From contig DAOUSL010000003.1 in NCBI GenBank assembly GCA_030627235.1, positions 1 to 64,000 of the forward strand: 64,000 bases of DNA. Direction: 5' to 3'. Shown here piece after piece: positions 41,558 to 52,147 of the stretch. Origin of the DNA: Thioploca sp. Its GTDB lineage: Bacteria > Pseudomonadota > Gammaproteobacteria > Beggiatoales > Beggiatoaceae. The position numbers were made by a program, and so were the translations under genes. A model generated the notes under the pieces. That model saw nothing but the letters and a program-made list of their open reading frames with translations, was not told where the DNA came from and made no database searches. The stretch's first letter is position 1, and each line of letters begins with the position of its first letter.

Positions 41558-42712
41558 CTATTCCCCAAAATTTTCATATCTTGGTAATATTGGGTTAACG
41601 CTAACAACAGTCTTAGAATTATAAATTTTTTCCTGTTCTAAAAATTGCCACAGTTGTTTCTTAAATTTTAATGGAGCTACAATATGGTGTACTGTAGTTT
41701 GCATTCTACTCATACCAGTAATTATTATTGTTCCATAATTAAAAATTCTCCCAGCAAAGCTTTGTTTAACTATTATGCTTTCAAATCTTATCAACTTTAA
41801 TTCAATAACAGTACAACTTAATAAACCAGTTTTATGCAATATTCTATTGGAAGTTATTACTAACTCTGTAGTTTTATTATCAATAAATGCTTCCCAAATA
41901 ACCATAACTCCAATAAATATTAAAATTCCTAAACCTAAATTCCATACTGAAATATTTAAATATTCGGTTGATAACCATGGAATCCATAATAAAATCTCCG
42001 GAATATTTTCTTGAATAAAAACCGGCTCATTTAATAATAGATAACTACAAGTAAGAAAAAAAACTAAACCGATTAGATCAAGATAAAATAACCAATGTGG
42101 ATAAGCTTGATAAATAATTTTTTCATCAGTTATAAGAGCTGTACGAATATACATTGAAGCATCTTTAGTTTCTAAAGTTCTCCAACCTGCAAAAGTTAAT
42201 TGTTCACCAACTTGAAACTTTCGGAAGGCTCTTATTGTAATAAAAAACCATATTTTTAAATTTCTCCATGTCCACCAAGATTTATGTTTAGTTATTTTCC
42301 ATGCAATAAAGCTAATTATTTTAATAGACTTCTTTTTTGCAATAAATTGTTTTCTTGTGAATTGTAAAATGAAAATACTTGCTGAAGTAATAAATACCCA
42401 TATTTTGTTATTAACATAGACTAATTTGCTAGTTTGTTGTTTAATATTATCTTTTATTAATTCTATATTTACTTTCTTGTTATTATTTTTAACCTCTTCA
42501 TATTGTTGTAAAAAATTATCATAACTAGCTCGTCTATATGGATTAGATACTACTTGATATGCTTCTTTAATCTGATTAAAACGCAAACGAGCAGAATGAT
42601 CTCTCTCACCTCTAGTTGCATATTTTTTGCCTAATTTTATCATTGCCGCTTTAATTTCTTCTTGGCTGGCATTTGATGTAATTTCTAAAGTATCGTATAA
42701 GTCAGTTCGCAT
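41558..42712 (-). CDS. Membrane protein with degenerate J-domain and bacterial PH-like domain
   Basis: N-terminal 'DLYDTLEITSNASQEEIKAAMIKLGKKYATRGERDHSARLRFNQIKEAYQVVSNPYRRASYD'; later TM pair and PH-like 'LVITSNRILHKTGLLSCTVIELKLIRFESIIVKQSFAGRIFNYGTIIITG'. Confidence 0.8.
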   Translation of the reverse strand: MRTDLYDTLEITSNASQEEIKAAMIKLGKKYATRGERDHSARLRFNQIKEAYQVVSNPYRRASYDNFLQQYEEVKNNNKKVNIELIKDNIKQQTSKLVYVNNKIWVFITSASIFILQFTRKQFIAKKKSIKIISFIAWKITKHKSWWTWRNLKIWFFITIRAFRKFQVGEQLTFAGWRTLETKDASMYIRTALITDEKIIYQAYPHWLFYLDLIGLVFFLTCSYLLLNEPVFIQENIPEILLWIPWLSTEYLNISVWNLGLGILIFIGVMVIWEAFIDNKTTELVITSNRILHKTGLLSCTVIELKLIRFESIIVKQSFAGRIFNYGTIIITGMSRMQTTVHHIVAPLKFKKQLWQFLEQEKIYNSKTVVSVNPILPRYENFGE

Positions 42713-43003
42713 CTGTTTTTCTAAGTAAAATATAATTTAAGATTATCAACCAATTTTAAAACATGAGATTGAGTAATATTTTTATTAAACAATTGTGTTT
42801 TAAAAAAATTTAAATTATACTCTGATAAAATTAATTGTTATAATATTTTTTTAACTTGTGATTTATAAAATCTAAACTCACTTATTATAAGTAGTGATTC
42901 TTAATTGTAAATAATTGCCACGTTTATAATATATACCACAAAAATATAATCCTACCTATTTTAGGTATAACCCCATATTAACCTTTGACCATAATAATGA
43001 GGT

Positions 43004-46000
43004 TTGAAAATGTTTATTAAAACTATTATAAGAATGGTAATTCTGCTCTTATTAACAGTAAATGTATATGCAGAAACTGAATTTTGTAGCACTACCACTC
43101 CTACCACTCCTACCACTATCCCAAATAACAATGCTACCGGCATAACTGATACTATCAATATTAGCGATGCTGGTAATATAACAGATTTAAAAATAGTGCT
43201 TGATATTAGCCATGATAAAGTTAGTGAGCTAAATGTTAATCTAACACATGATAGTACCGTTATAAATTTGCTTGATCATCCTGGTGCTTTAGATGACTCT
43301 GCTGATGGTTGCGAAGGCCAAAATATTTCTAACTTAACGATAGCTGATGATGGAACTAAATCATTGGAAACTGATTGTACCCTAAATGAGCCAGCATATA
43401 CCAATAGCACTATTTATACACCAAATGATTCATTATCTAATTTCACTGGTGGAGATATTACTGGTGATTGGGTATTGGAGGTTAGTGATAACAATGTTTT
43501 TAATACTGCTGATGGAACTTTAAATAGTTGGTGTATAAAATATGAGCGTGAATCAAAAGTAATTTTAGATCCTAAGCCACCATTTGCAACTCTGACTTTT
43601 GGAGGAGTAGATATTGGAAAATCTGGTGATACGCCAGCTACTTTAACTGGTACTGGTGATAAAATTGTAATTTATTCAGCTGATTTCACTGGTGCTAATA
43701 CAAGTGAATTCACCTTAACTTCACATAATATTATTAATGATTTTGAGATGGAAATTCCAGCTAATACTACGAAAACTTTTACTATTGAATGTGCGCCAAC
43801 TCAAATCGGTACTAGAACAGCAAATTTTAATTTATATACTAATATTCCTAGTTATACAACAATAACTTATCCATTAACATGTGAAGCAAAAGGTGGAGCA
43901 TATAGCGATAATGGCACTAGCCCGATGGATTTTGGCTTAGTTGAAATCACAACCACCAGTATAGAAAAAACCTTTGATATAACTGCTGGTGCTGGAGCAA
44001 ATTTAGAATTAAGTTTTACTAAGAGTGGTTCAAATTTTAGCATTACTCAATTTCCTACTAGTCCTCTCCTAGTTGGCAATACTGGTACAGTTGGAATCAC
44101 TTGTACTCCAAATAAAGTTGGTAGTAGTACTGGTAAATTAAAAATAACAACTAACGATCCTGCTAATGCTCTAATTACATATAATCTAGAATGTACTGGT
44201 GAAGGAGTTGTTTTTAATTCAACGCCAGTTGAAGAAGGAGAAGAATTAGAATTTGGTACTGCTAAACCAGGTAAAGGTGGTACTAGTAGAACTTTAAATA
44301 TTGGCAATGGCGGTAATATAGACTTGGATATAGTTAATATGTCAATCACTGGTACTAATGTTGCCTTGTTTAGCTTCTCCCCATCAGCAACATCCTTAAC
44401 TTTAGAGTTTGGGCTTGATTATGATATTGACATAACATGTAATCCAACAACTCTTGGAACTTTTTCAGCTAGATTAGAAATACCACATACTGATCCCCAT
44501 TTGAAACCCAACACTTTAACTTATGATTTGTCCTGTACTGGTACTGACAATCTAACAGAACCTTTATATTATTCCATCCCTGCTCCTGGAAATACAATCA
44601 ATGTTGGTAGCACAGTAGCAGCATCTTCAACAACCGATGGTTTAACAACTTACGACTTAAATATTAAAGAAAGAGGCAATGCTGATTTAGAAGTTGATTC
44701 TTATACCATAACTGGAATTAATGCTAGTGAATTTACAATTACTAATAGTTTTCCAATAATTATTCCTGAATCCCAAGATGATACTGGCACAGATATTACT
44801 ATTGAATGTAGGCCGCAAGTTAATGGAGTTCGTACTGCTGTTTTAAATTTTGTGACCAATGATCCTACCAATTTTCCTGCTCCTAGTTATACTTTAGAAT
44901 GTACTGGATTAGTAGCCGGTTATGATTCTACTCCTATATCTCCAAGTGGAACTATAAATATTGGAACTAAACCAATTAATCAAACAATTAGCTATAATTT
45001 ACAAGTAAAAGAAGTTGGTGATGCTGACTTGATTGTCAATTTGGCTGATGACCCATTAACTGGTTCTGAATCTGCTTATTTTGCTGTTGATGAAAGTTTC
45101 TTCCCATTTACTATACCAAATGGTAACAGTAGTAAAAATATAGTTATTGACTGTTCGCCAGTACTTATAGGCTTACATCCAGCTCAATTAAATTTAACTA
45201 CTAACGATCCAGCTCAACCAGAAATAAGTTATCCTTTAGAATGTAATGGTGAAGAAGCAATTGGCCCAGCCTTTGGTTCTTTCCCACCACCATATGAAGA
45301 TATGGATTTTGGTAATACTCCATTAGAAACTTATGTGGAAATGACTTTAGTAATTAAGGAATTTGGTAGTACTAAACTTAACTTATATTCAGCTATTATT
45401 GATGGTGCTGATGCTAGTGATTTTAGTATTGAAAGTATTACTCAAAATGGAATCCAAAAAATCCTTCCAAGTTTTATCGGTAATGGAGATGCTAACTTTG
45501 AAATAGTAATACGTTGTACACCTTCAGCAGAAAAAAAACATTTTGCTACTTTACATATAGATCATAATGATCGATTTAAACCTAACTTTACTTACTTACC
45601 TTATCCTTATCCTTTAATTTGTACAGGAACCCCAGAATTAATCCCAGTCTATACTTCCTATCCTGACATCAATAGCACCATAGACTTTGGTAACATACTA
45701 GAAAATAGTACGGTACTCACTAAGACTATGACTATTACTGAAGCTGGTAATACTGACTTAGAAATAACTTCAGCAACTCTAACTGGTGATAGTGAATTCA
45801 CTTTAATCAGTCCAACTTTTCCTATAACAATTGCCGACGGTGGCGATGCTGAAATAGTGACTTTGGAATGTAATCCAATAAATGATGGAACTTATACCGC
45901 TCAATTGGTATTTACTACTAATGATCCGATTAATCCAAATCCAAGTTATGACTTAACCTGTGTTGGTAATCCTAGATATCCAATTTACAGCTCTACTCCA

Positions 46001-49000
46001 GATATAGATAGTTCTATAAACTTCGGTTCTGATTTAATAAATAGAAGTAGTACTGAAATAATTATTATTACAGAATCTGGTACAGCTGATTTAAAGGTAA
46101 ATTCTGCTTCGATAACTGGTAGTAGTGAATTTTCTATAATCGATCCTGAATTTCCATTTACCATAACGGATGATAGTGGTGATTCTCAGACTATAACTTT
46201 ACAATGTAATCGAAATAAAAGTGGAACTCATACTGCTCAATTAAATATTGTTACTAATGATCCAAACCAAGCAACTGTAACTTATAATTTAAAATGTATT
46301 AGCGATTCACCCGAAGGTGATGTAACCATAATTTTGCCATCTACTTTAAATTTAACTGTAAATTTTTCTGGGGATGGTACTGGTAAAGTAAAAAGTAATA
46401 TAGCTGGAATTAATTGTACTAGCAATTGTTCGTCTGAATATGAAGCTGGAAACAAAATAGGACTCACAGCAACACCTGATTCTGATTCCATATTTGAACG
46501 TTGGGGTGGCAATAGTGATTGTACTGATGCTGAAGTATTTTTGACTGGTAATATAACTTGTACTGCTTATTTTACTTTAAAAAATAAACCAGTTGAACCA
46601 ATTGAACCAGAAATTCCAGAAGTTCCAGAACAAGAAATTATAGTTGAGCAACCAGTAATAAAACCAAATTGTACGCAAGCAACTGAAATTTTATATGTAA
46701 ATAATGCTGCTAATGGTTATGACAGTGGATTAAATTGGCAAGATGCTTTTATTGATTTGCAAGATGCTTTGGAAGCAGCTAGAAATACCTGTCCTAATAT
46801 TAAACAGATTTGGATAGCTAAAGGAACTTATTATCCAACTACTGATGATAATCGGAATATAAGTTTTGCTTTAGTAAATAGAGTGAAAATTTATGGTGGT
46901 TTTACTGGTGATGAAGCAGGATTATCAGAACAAGACTGTAGTAAAAATTTAACTATTCTGAGTGGCAATATTGGGATTAAAAATAATAATACTGATAATA
47001 GTCAGCATGTTATAACTGCTAATCAAGTTGATAGAAATACCTTGCTAAATTGCTTAAGCATAATAGCTGGTAACACGGATGAATGTGGCGGTGGAATGTT
47101 TAACGACAATGCTAGTCCAACTTTGCAATATATATCTTTCAGTAATAATCAAGCTAAATATGGTGCTGGTTTATGTAATATTAATGGTAGTAATCCGTTA
47201 GTACAAATGAGTTCTATCAATAATAATAATGCTATCAAAGAAGGTGGTGGCATCTATAATAAAACTAGTAATCCAGTTATATGCCAAGTGTTTATTCAAG
47301 CAAATACTGCTACAGATGGAGCTGGAATTTTCAATATAGAGCAATCATCTCCTGTTTTAAAACAAGCCAATATTACAGATAATAATGCTACTCAATTTGG
47401 TGGTGGTATATTTAATAATACTAGTACCCCACTGATAACTCACAGTATTATTAGCAATAATAAAGCTGGACAAGGAGCTGGAATAGTGAATCTGGATAGT
47501 AATCCATTGATTAGCCATCTGGTTCTGACTGCTAATAATTCTGAAGCAATGTTGAATGATAATAGTAGTCCATTAATTACGCAATCTACTATCGCTTTTA
47601 ATCAAACTGGAATTGTGAGTTATTCTAGCTTTCCAACGATAAATAACAGTATTTTATGGGATACTACTCCGATTGTTAATAAGGAAAACAGCACTACTAC
47701 AATCACTTATTCCATCGTTAAAAATGGTTGGGATGGTAAAGGTAATAAATCTTCTGACCCATTATTGACTAAAAAACCTAATAATACTTTGCAAACCATG
47801 GCGGATAATGTGCATTTACAACCGCAATCCCAAGCTATTGATGCTGGTAATAATGATTTAGTTCCACAATATTTAGCTAGTTCTGAATGTGATATTTTTG
47901 CCGATAATAATGGCATTGTGGATTTAGATTTTAGTGGTAAGACACGGATATTAGATGGTAATTCTGATGGTATTGATATTGTAGATATAGGAGTTCATGA
48001 AGCTAATTTTTCTTTTACCTATATGCTTTCTGTCGAATTGACTGGGACAGGTTCTGGTTCAGTTACATCCGATAAATTTGGAATAAATTGTGGTGCTGAT
48101 TGCTATCATAACTATTCCAGTGGGATTGATGTGTTATTAACTACACAAGCTAATCCGGATTCAATTTTCAATAACTGGAGTGGAGATTGTAGCAGTAATG
48201 GCAAAGTTAAAATGATTGGAATCAAAAAATGCCAAGCAAAATTTGACCTAATTACAACAGAAAGTTATCTACCTGAATCAGTAGAGGATATGATTTGTTC
48301 ATCTGGCAATGTGATTAATACTACTTGTAATTTCAGTTGGGATTCTGCTGAAGATATTTTGATTGGAGAAAAAGGCAATGTTTCCAATTTAGTTATCATG
48401 ACTGACGTTAAAAATAAAGGTAGGATGGCTAATGCCGAAATAACTAAAGGCAATACAGTTAGTGGTGGTATTCTTAGCGGTTATATAAAGAACGATGGTA
48501 CTTTAACTGATTTTGAGTTTTTAGGTGCAGAAATTAAAGGTGGAATGTTAGCTGGAGATATTTTTAATAATAGTGAAGTTGATGGAATTATTATAGATGT
48601 GTTGTTAGCTCCTAATACTCGTATTACTGGTGGCAGATTAGGTGGTAAAATCATTGGTAATGCTAGTGTACCAGCAATTTTAGAAAATTTAAGTATCGCT
48701 GATGGAAGTTATTTGAGCAATGTAATTATCGGTAATCATGTAATTTCTGAAGGTGATGTTGAATATGGCTCTGGTATCCAATTCTATTTTGATGCTAAAC
48801 CAGTTCCGTTTGAAAAAACGATAGTCAATGATGAGACAATAAAAGACCTCACTTTCCGAGGTAAAAATTTATCTGGTGGTACTTTGGATGGTGATATTAA
48901 AATTACCATGGGTGGAACTATTAATAATGTAAAATTGACTGCTGGAACTAGAATAACAGGTGGTAATTTAAAAGGTAGAATTATTGGTAATGCTAAAAAA

Positions 49001-50500
49001 CCAGCGATATTAACCAACCTCAGCATTGTTGCTGGTAGCTATTTAGAAAATGTGATTATTGATAAAAATGTTTACTTACCAGATGATGTTGAGCTAGGGC
49101 CTAACGTTACTACGTATAAAGAACCAGAAATTGAAATTTTACCGACAGCTTTATTGATTGATAAAAATTTAAATGTGTATGATTTATTTGACTCTAGTTT
49201 TACTCCTAAAATTAAATCTGGCAAATTTACTTATCCTAATCATACTATGTTGACTTTTGAAGAAGCTAAGAATTTAGAATTATCAACAACTATTAAAGTT
49301 TTGCCGGATGATATAGGTAAGTCGGCTGATATGTTGGTTATTGTGGAGCATCAGGACAGAGATAACCCAGAACGCAATTCTGTTAAAGTGCTTGATCCAC
49401 CAAAATGGAATAATTGGGATAATGATATTTTGAATTTAAAATCAATGCAACATTATCAACAACTACCATTAAATTTCAAATTACCAATTTATACTGGTGG
49501 TTTAAATGATATTGCAGAAAAAGTATCTTTCATGTCTAATGGTCATCGATTATTTTTAACTGATGTTTCTGGAGAGTATAATTTTTATATTGGTTATCGT
49601 TTACCAGATAAATCAATTGTTTATAATGGTCAAGAACCACAGAATTTTTTTGTAAATACCGCTCCTGAATCTTGTATTTTATATGCTTTACACGATGATA
49701 AATTAAATGATTCTCAAGTAGTTACAATTGATTTAAGTGCTGGTTTGGAAAGTAGTATGAAGCCGTTAGGTCCAATGAGATATGGACGGGATATGGAAGG
49801 TTTAGCTATTCATCCTGATAATCCTGATTTACTATTTGCTAGTGCCGGTAATCATGCTGAAGTAGATGGTAAGGAACTAGATGGTTATTTATACACTATT
49901 CATCGTGAAACCGGCGAAATGAAAGTTATTGGACCAACTGGATTTGAAAAAACTGCTGGTTTAGCTTTCAATCCGGTTGATAGAACTTTATGGGCTTGGG
50001 GTCGCAATGAAGGTGGAACGGATAAATGGCGAGGAAATGATAGTAATTGGGAAAGAGAAAATGGAATTACAACCGATAAATGGACTGGCTTAATTACAAT
50101 CAATACTACAACTGGTAGAGGTACTCCAGTAAAACAGATGGATTATAAACTTCATGATATGGGCGGTTTAGCTTGGAGTTTTAATGGTAAGAAAATTTAT
50201 GCTTCTGGGGATGAACATTTATGGGTTTATGATCTAGCAACTCAAATATTTGAAATTGCTTGTGATTTTGTGGATAATGGTCGGATTGAAGGACTTGATA
50301 CTCAACCTAATGGATTCTTGTTGGTAGGAATAGATAAGAAAGGTAAAAATGGTCGGGAAACTCGAATTCTTGCTTATGATCCAGTGGAATGTAAAATAAT
50401 ACATAAACAGGTCTATAAAGGTTTGAAGTACGATGACATTGAATCAATAGTATGGCCAGCCACCGAATGTAATGATACTTCTTGGTTGTCGGATCATTGA
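43004..50500 (+). CDS. Giant secreted modular protein (P-domain, ~8 ASH-like repeats, InlB-like repeats, beta-helix, GGxLxGxI repeats, C-terminal propeller-like region)
   Basis: 2498-aa ORF with signal peptide; repeat units ending 'Y.L.C.G'; beta-helix 'ILYVNNAANGYDSGLNWQDAFIDLQDALEAA'; domain reading in findings. Confidence 0.9.
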   Translation: MKMFIKTIIRMVILLLLTVNVYAETEFCSTTTPTTPTTIPNNNATGITDTINISDAGNITDLKIVLDISHDKVSELNVNLTHDSTVINLLDHPGALDDSADGCEGQNISNLTIADDGTKSLETDCTLNEPAYTNSTIYTPNDSLSNFTGGDITGDWVLEVSDNNVFNTADGTLNSWCIKYERESKVILDPKPPFATLTFGGVDIGKSGDTPATLTGTGDKIVIYSADFTGANTSEFTLTSHNIINDFEMEIPANTTKTFTIECAPTQIGTRTANFNLYTNIPSYTTITYPLTCEAKGGAYSDNGTSPMDFGLVEITTTSIEKTFDITAGAGANLELSFTKSGSNFSITQFPTSPLLVGNTGTVGITCTPNKVGSSTGKLKITTNDPANALITYNLECTGEGVVFNSTPVEEGEELEFGTAKPGKGGTSRTLNIGNGGNIDLDIVNMSITGTNVALFSFSPSATSLTLEFGLDYDIDITCNPTTLGTFSARLEIPHTDPHLKPNTLTYDLSCTGTDNLTEPLYYSIPAPGNTINVGSTVAASSTTDGLTTYDLNIKERGNADLEVDSYTITGINASEFTITNSFPIIIPESQDDTGTDITIECRPQVNGVRTAVLNFVTNDPTNFPAPSYTLECTGLVAGYDSTPISPSGTINIGTKPINQTISYNLQVKEVGDADLIVNLADDPLTGSESAYFAVDESFFPFTIPNGNSSKNIVIDCSPVLIGLHPAQLNLTTNDPAQPEISYPLECNGEEAIGPAFGSFPPPYEDMDFGNTPLETYVEMTLVIKEFGSTKLNLYSAIIDGADASDFSIESITQNGIQKILPSFIGNGDANFEIVIRCTPSAEKKHFATLHIDHNDRFKPNFTYLPYPYPLICTGTPELIPVYTSYPDINSTIDFGNILENSTVLTKTMTITEAGNTDLEITSATLTGDSEFTLISPTFPITIADGGDAEIVTLECNPINDGTYTAQLVFTTNDPINPNPSYDLTCVGNPRYPIYSSTPDIDSSINFGSDLINRSSTEIIIITESGTADLKVNSASITGSSEFSIIDPEFPFTITDDSGDSQTITLQCNRNKSGTHTAQLNIVTNDPNQATVTYNLKCISDSPEGDVTIILPSTLNLTVNFSGDGTGKVKSNIAGINCTSNCSSEYEAGNKIGLTATPDSDSIFERWGGNSDCTDAEVFLTGNITCTAYFTLKNKPVEPIEPEIPEVPEQEIIVEQPVIKPNCTQATEILYVNNAANGYDSGLNWQDAFIDLQDALEAARNTCPNIKQIWIAKGTYYPTTDDNRNISFALVNRVKIYGGFTGDEAGLSEQDCSKNLTILSGNIGIKNNNTDNSQHVITANQVDRNTLLNCLSIIAGNTDECGGGMFNDNASPTLQYISFSNNQAKYGAGLCNINGSNPLVQMSSINNNNAIKEGGGIYNKTSNPVICQVFIQANTATDGAGIFNIEQSSPVLKQANITDNNATQFGGGIFNNTSTPLITHSIISNNKAGQGAGIVNLDSNPLISHLVLTANNSEAMLNDNSSPLITQSTIAFNQTGIVSYSSFPTINNSILWDTTPIVNKENSTTTITYSIVKNGWDGKGNKSSDPLLTKKPNNTLQTMADNVHLQPQSQAIDAGNNDLVPQYLASSECDIFADNNGIVDLDFSGKTRILDGNSDGIDIVDIGVHEANFSFTYMLSVELTGTGSGSVTSDKFGINCGADCYHNYSSGIDVLLTTQANPDSIFNNWSGDCSSNGKVKMIGIKKCQAKFDLITTESYLPESVEDMICSSGNVINTTCNFSWDSAEDILIGEKGNVSNLVIMTDVKNKGRMANAEITKGNTVSGGILSGYIKNDGTLTDFEFLGAEIKGGMLAGDIFNNSEVDGIIIDVLLAPNTRITGGRLGGKIIGNASVPAILENLSIADGSYLSNVIIGNHVISEGDVEYGSGIQFYFDAKPVPFEKTIVNDETIKDLTFRGKNLSGGTLDGDIKITMGGTINNVKLTAGTRITGGNLKGRIIGNAKKPAILTNLSIVAGSYLENVIIDKNVYLPDDVELGPNVTTYKEPEIEILPTALLIDKNLNVYDLFDSSFTPKIKSGKFTYPNHTMLTFEEAKNLELSTTIKVLPDDIGKSADMLVIVEHQDRDNPERNSVKVLDPPKWNNWDNDILNLKSMQHYQQLPLNFKLPIYTGGLNDIAEKVSFMSNGHRLFLTDVSGEYNFYIGYRLPDKSIVYNGQEPQNFFVNTAPESCILYALHDDKLNDSQVVTIDLSAGLESSMKPLGPMRYGRDMEGLAIHPDNPDLLFASAGNHAEVDGKELDGYLYTIHRETGEMKVIGPTGFEKTAGLAFNPVDRTLWAWGRNEGGTDKWRGNDSNWERENGITTDKWTGLITINTTTGRGTPVKQMDYKLHDMGGLAWSFNGKKIYASGDEHLWVYDLATQIFEIACDFVDNGRIEGLDTQPNGFLLVGIDKKGKNGRETRILAYDPVECKIIHKQVYKGLKYDDIESIVWPATECNDTSWLSDH

Positions 50501-50682
50501 TTTAGCATAATCCAAATGGTAGTCATGCCTATGGCTACTTCAGTCAGGTAGGATAAAGTTTTATCTTGCGTACCAAAATAACAAAGTATTTAAGGACATT
50601 TATCATATGTTGTGAAATGGTGGGCAACGGTAAATAGTGTTGCACACCCTACCTGTCTAAACCAGCTTGTAGCACCGGACTT

Positions 50683-50708
50683 GGTGTATGACGCTTCGCT
50701 TATACACC
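50683..50708. repeat. Family D hairpin repeat
   Basis: GGTGTATGACGCTTCGCTTATACACC. Confidence 0.8.
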
Positions 50709-50751
50709 TTATGAATTTATTCATATATTTACACATTGAGAAAGATATATT

Positions 50752-51321
50752 ATGATTAAACATTTTGCTAAAAATTTTATTGCCGGTATGATTGCAATGT
50801 TGCCAATTGCTAGTACTGGTATTGCTATGGCTTTTTTGGAAAGAAGTCTTTCATCGTCTGGTATTGCAGATTTAGAATTTTATTTTCCCGGTTTAGGAAT
50901 TGTCATAGCGGTTGTAGCCTTATATTTAATTGGTTTACTGGCTACTTCATTTATTGGTAAATATGTTTGGAAAGGTATTGATTCTGTTATTGAGAATGTT
51001 CCTGTAATTGGGCAGATATATAAGGCAATTAAGGAAATTCTTGGATATGATACTGGTGATGAAGCTGTGTTTAAAGCAGTTGTGTTGTATAAAGATAATT
51101 CAACTGGCTCGGAAGAAATAGGTTTAGTGACTAAAGAATATCAAGAGGATGGTTGTGATAAAGCATTTGTTTATATTCCAAATTCTCCTACACCTACCAG
51201 CGGTAGATTGGTTATAATAGAAAAAAATAAATTGCAAGAAATTGATATTACTCCTAATGAAGCACTTAAAATAATTTTAGCAGTGGGAAAAATTGATATG
51301 AAAATAAATGCTGTCAAGTAA
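50752..51321 (+). CDS. DUF502 family membrane protein
   Basis: Two N-terminal TMs, 'IENVPVIGQIYKAIKEIL', 'VFVYIPNSPTPTSGRLVIIEKNKLQEIDITPNEALKIILAVG'-type pattern. Confidence 0.88.
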   Translation: MIKHFAKNFIAGMIAMLPIASTGIAMAFLERSLSSSGIADLEFYFPGLGIVIAVVALYLIGLLATSFIGKYVWKGIDSVIENVPVIGQIYKAIKEILGYDTGDEAVFKAVVLYKDNSTGSEEIGLVTKEYQEDGCDKAFVYIPNSPTPTSGRLVIIEKNKLQEIDITPNEALKIILAVGKIDMKINAVK

Positions 51322-51364
51322 AAATGGAACAAGCGTGGACTTTTGGAAAATGAGTCATTAGGCT

Positions 51365-51478
51365 CGTTCCCAATGGCTTCGTTGGGAATATATTTATGAC
51401 GCACCAGCGTCAAGTATAATAAGAAGCGACGCTAGTGCGTCTGGAATGGATTACCACTCTGGTGAGTGGTAACCAGAA
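51365..51478. repeat. Family C composite REP/BIME-like element, copy 1
   Basis: TTCCCAATGGCTTCGTTGGGAA + GACGCACCAGCGTC + GACGCTAGTGCGTC + TTACCACTCTGGTGAGTGGTAA. Confidence 0.92.
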
Positions 51479-51578
51479 AAATATATCTAATTGATATTAA
51501 ATGTAAAATACTTAACTTAATGGCATTGCAGCCCAGCCTACGAGCTGACTCCAATTATTTGACCTCAATTATTTATTT

Positions 51579-52118
51579 TTAGCCAAAAAGATAATCACGA
51601 AAAGCGTTATAATCTCGATAACTAGGTAACGAAAAGTAAATATCTATTTTTTTATTCGGCATACGTTTTCTAAAATCTTTTGCTGCACTTATCATTAATC
51701 TTGCACAATGTTCTGGTTTTACTCGTCCTTCTCCTGTTCCCATTGCTGAAAAAGCGATTGAGCGTGCATCTTTATCATAAGCTAATTGAATACTTTTGAA
51801 GACACCATCATATAATTTTTCTGGAGAGGGGCAATATGCGCCTTGTGGAGTGTATTTGATAATTGAAATGAGGTGACAAACGAATTTTATACCACGTTTT
51901 TTTAGATTGAAAGAATCTGTAATGACGACATCACCGACATTTTTTGAAGGCAATAATGCCAATTCTTTTCTCGCAGCTTCTAATATTTTTGGACCAGCTT
52001 CTTGGAGAATAGATGAGGCGGCGCCTCCTCCCATTTCACCAGTATCTTTAGCACCATAAGTAATAGCATCAACTACTATATTTTGGAGAAATTTATCAGT
52101 TAATTGAATAGGTTTCAT
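51579..52118 (-). CDS. Macro domain protein
   Basis: 'VVDAITYGAKDTGEMGGGAASSIL', 'SIAFSAMGTGEGRVKPEHCARLMISAA'. Confidence 0.85.
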   Translation of the reverse strand: MKPIQLTDKFLQNIVVDAITYGAKDTGEMGGGAASSILQEAGPKILEAARKELALLPSKNVGDVVITDSFNLKKRGIKFVCHLISIIKYTPQGAYCPSPEKLYDGVFKSIQLAYDKDARSIAFSAMGTGEGRVKPEHCARLMISAAKDFRKRMPNKKIDIYFSLPSYRDYNAFRDYLFG

Positions 52119-52147
52119 AGTATTTATTTTTTGTCTCGCGTTCCCAA

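Noticed and set aside
43092-43120. Short tandem repeat ACTCCTACC encoding TTPTTPTT
   Set aside because: Ordinary low-complexity linker after the signal peptide of the giant protein.
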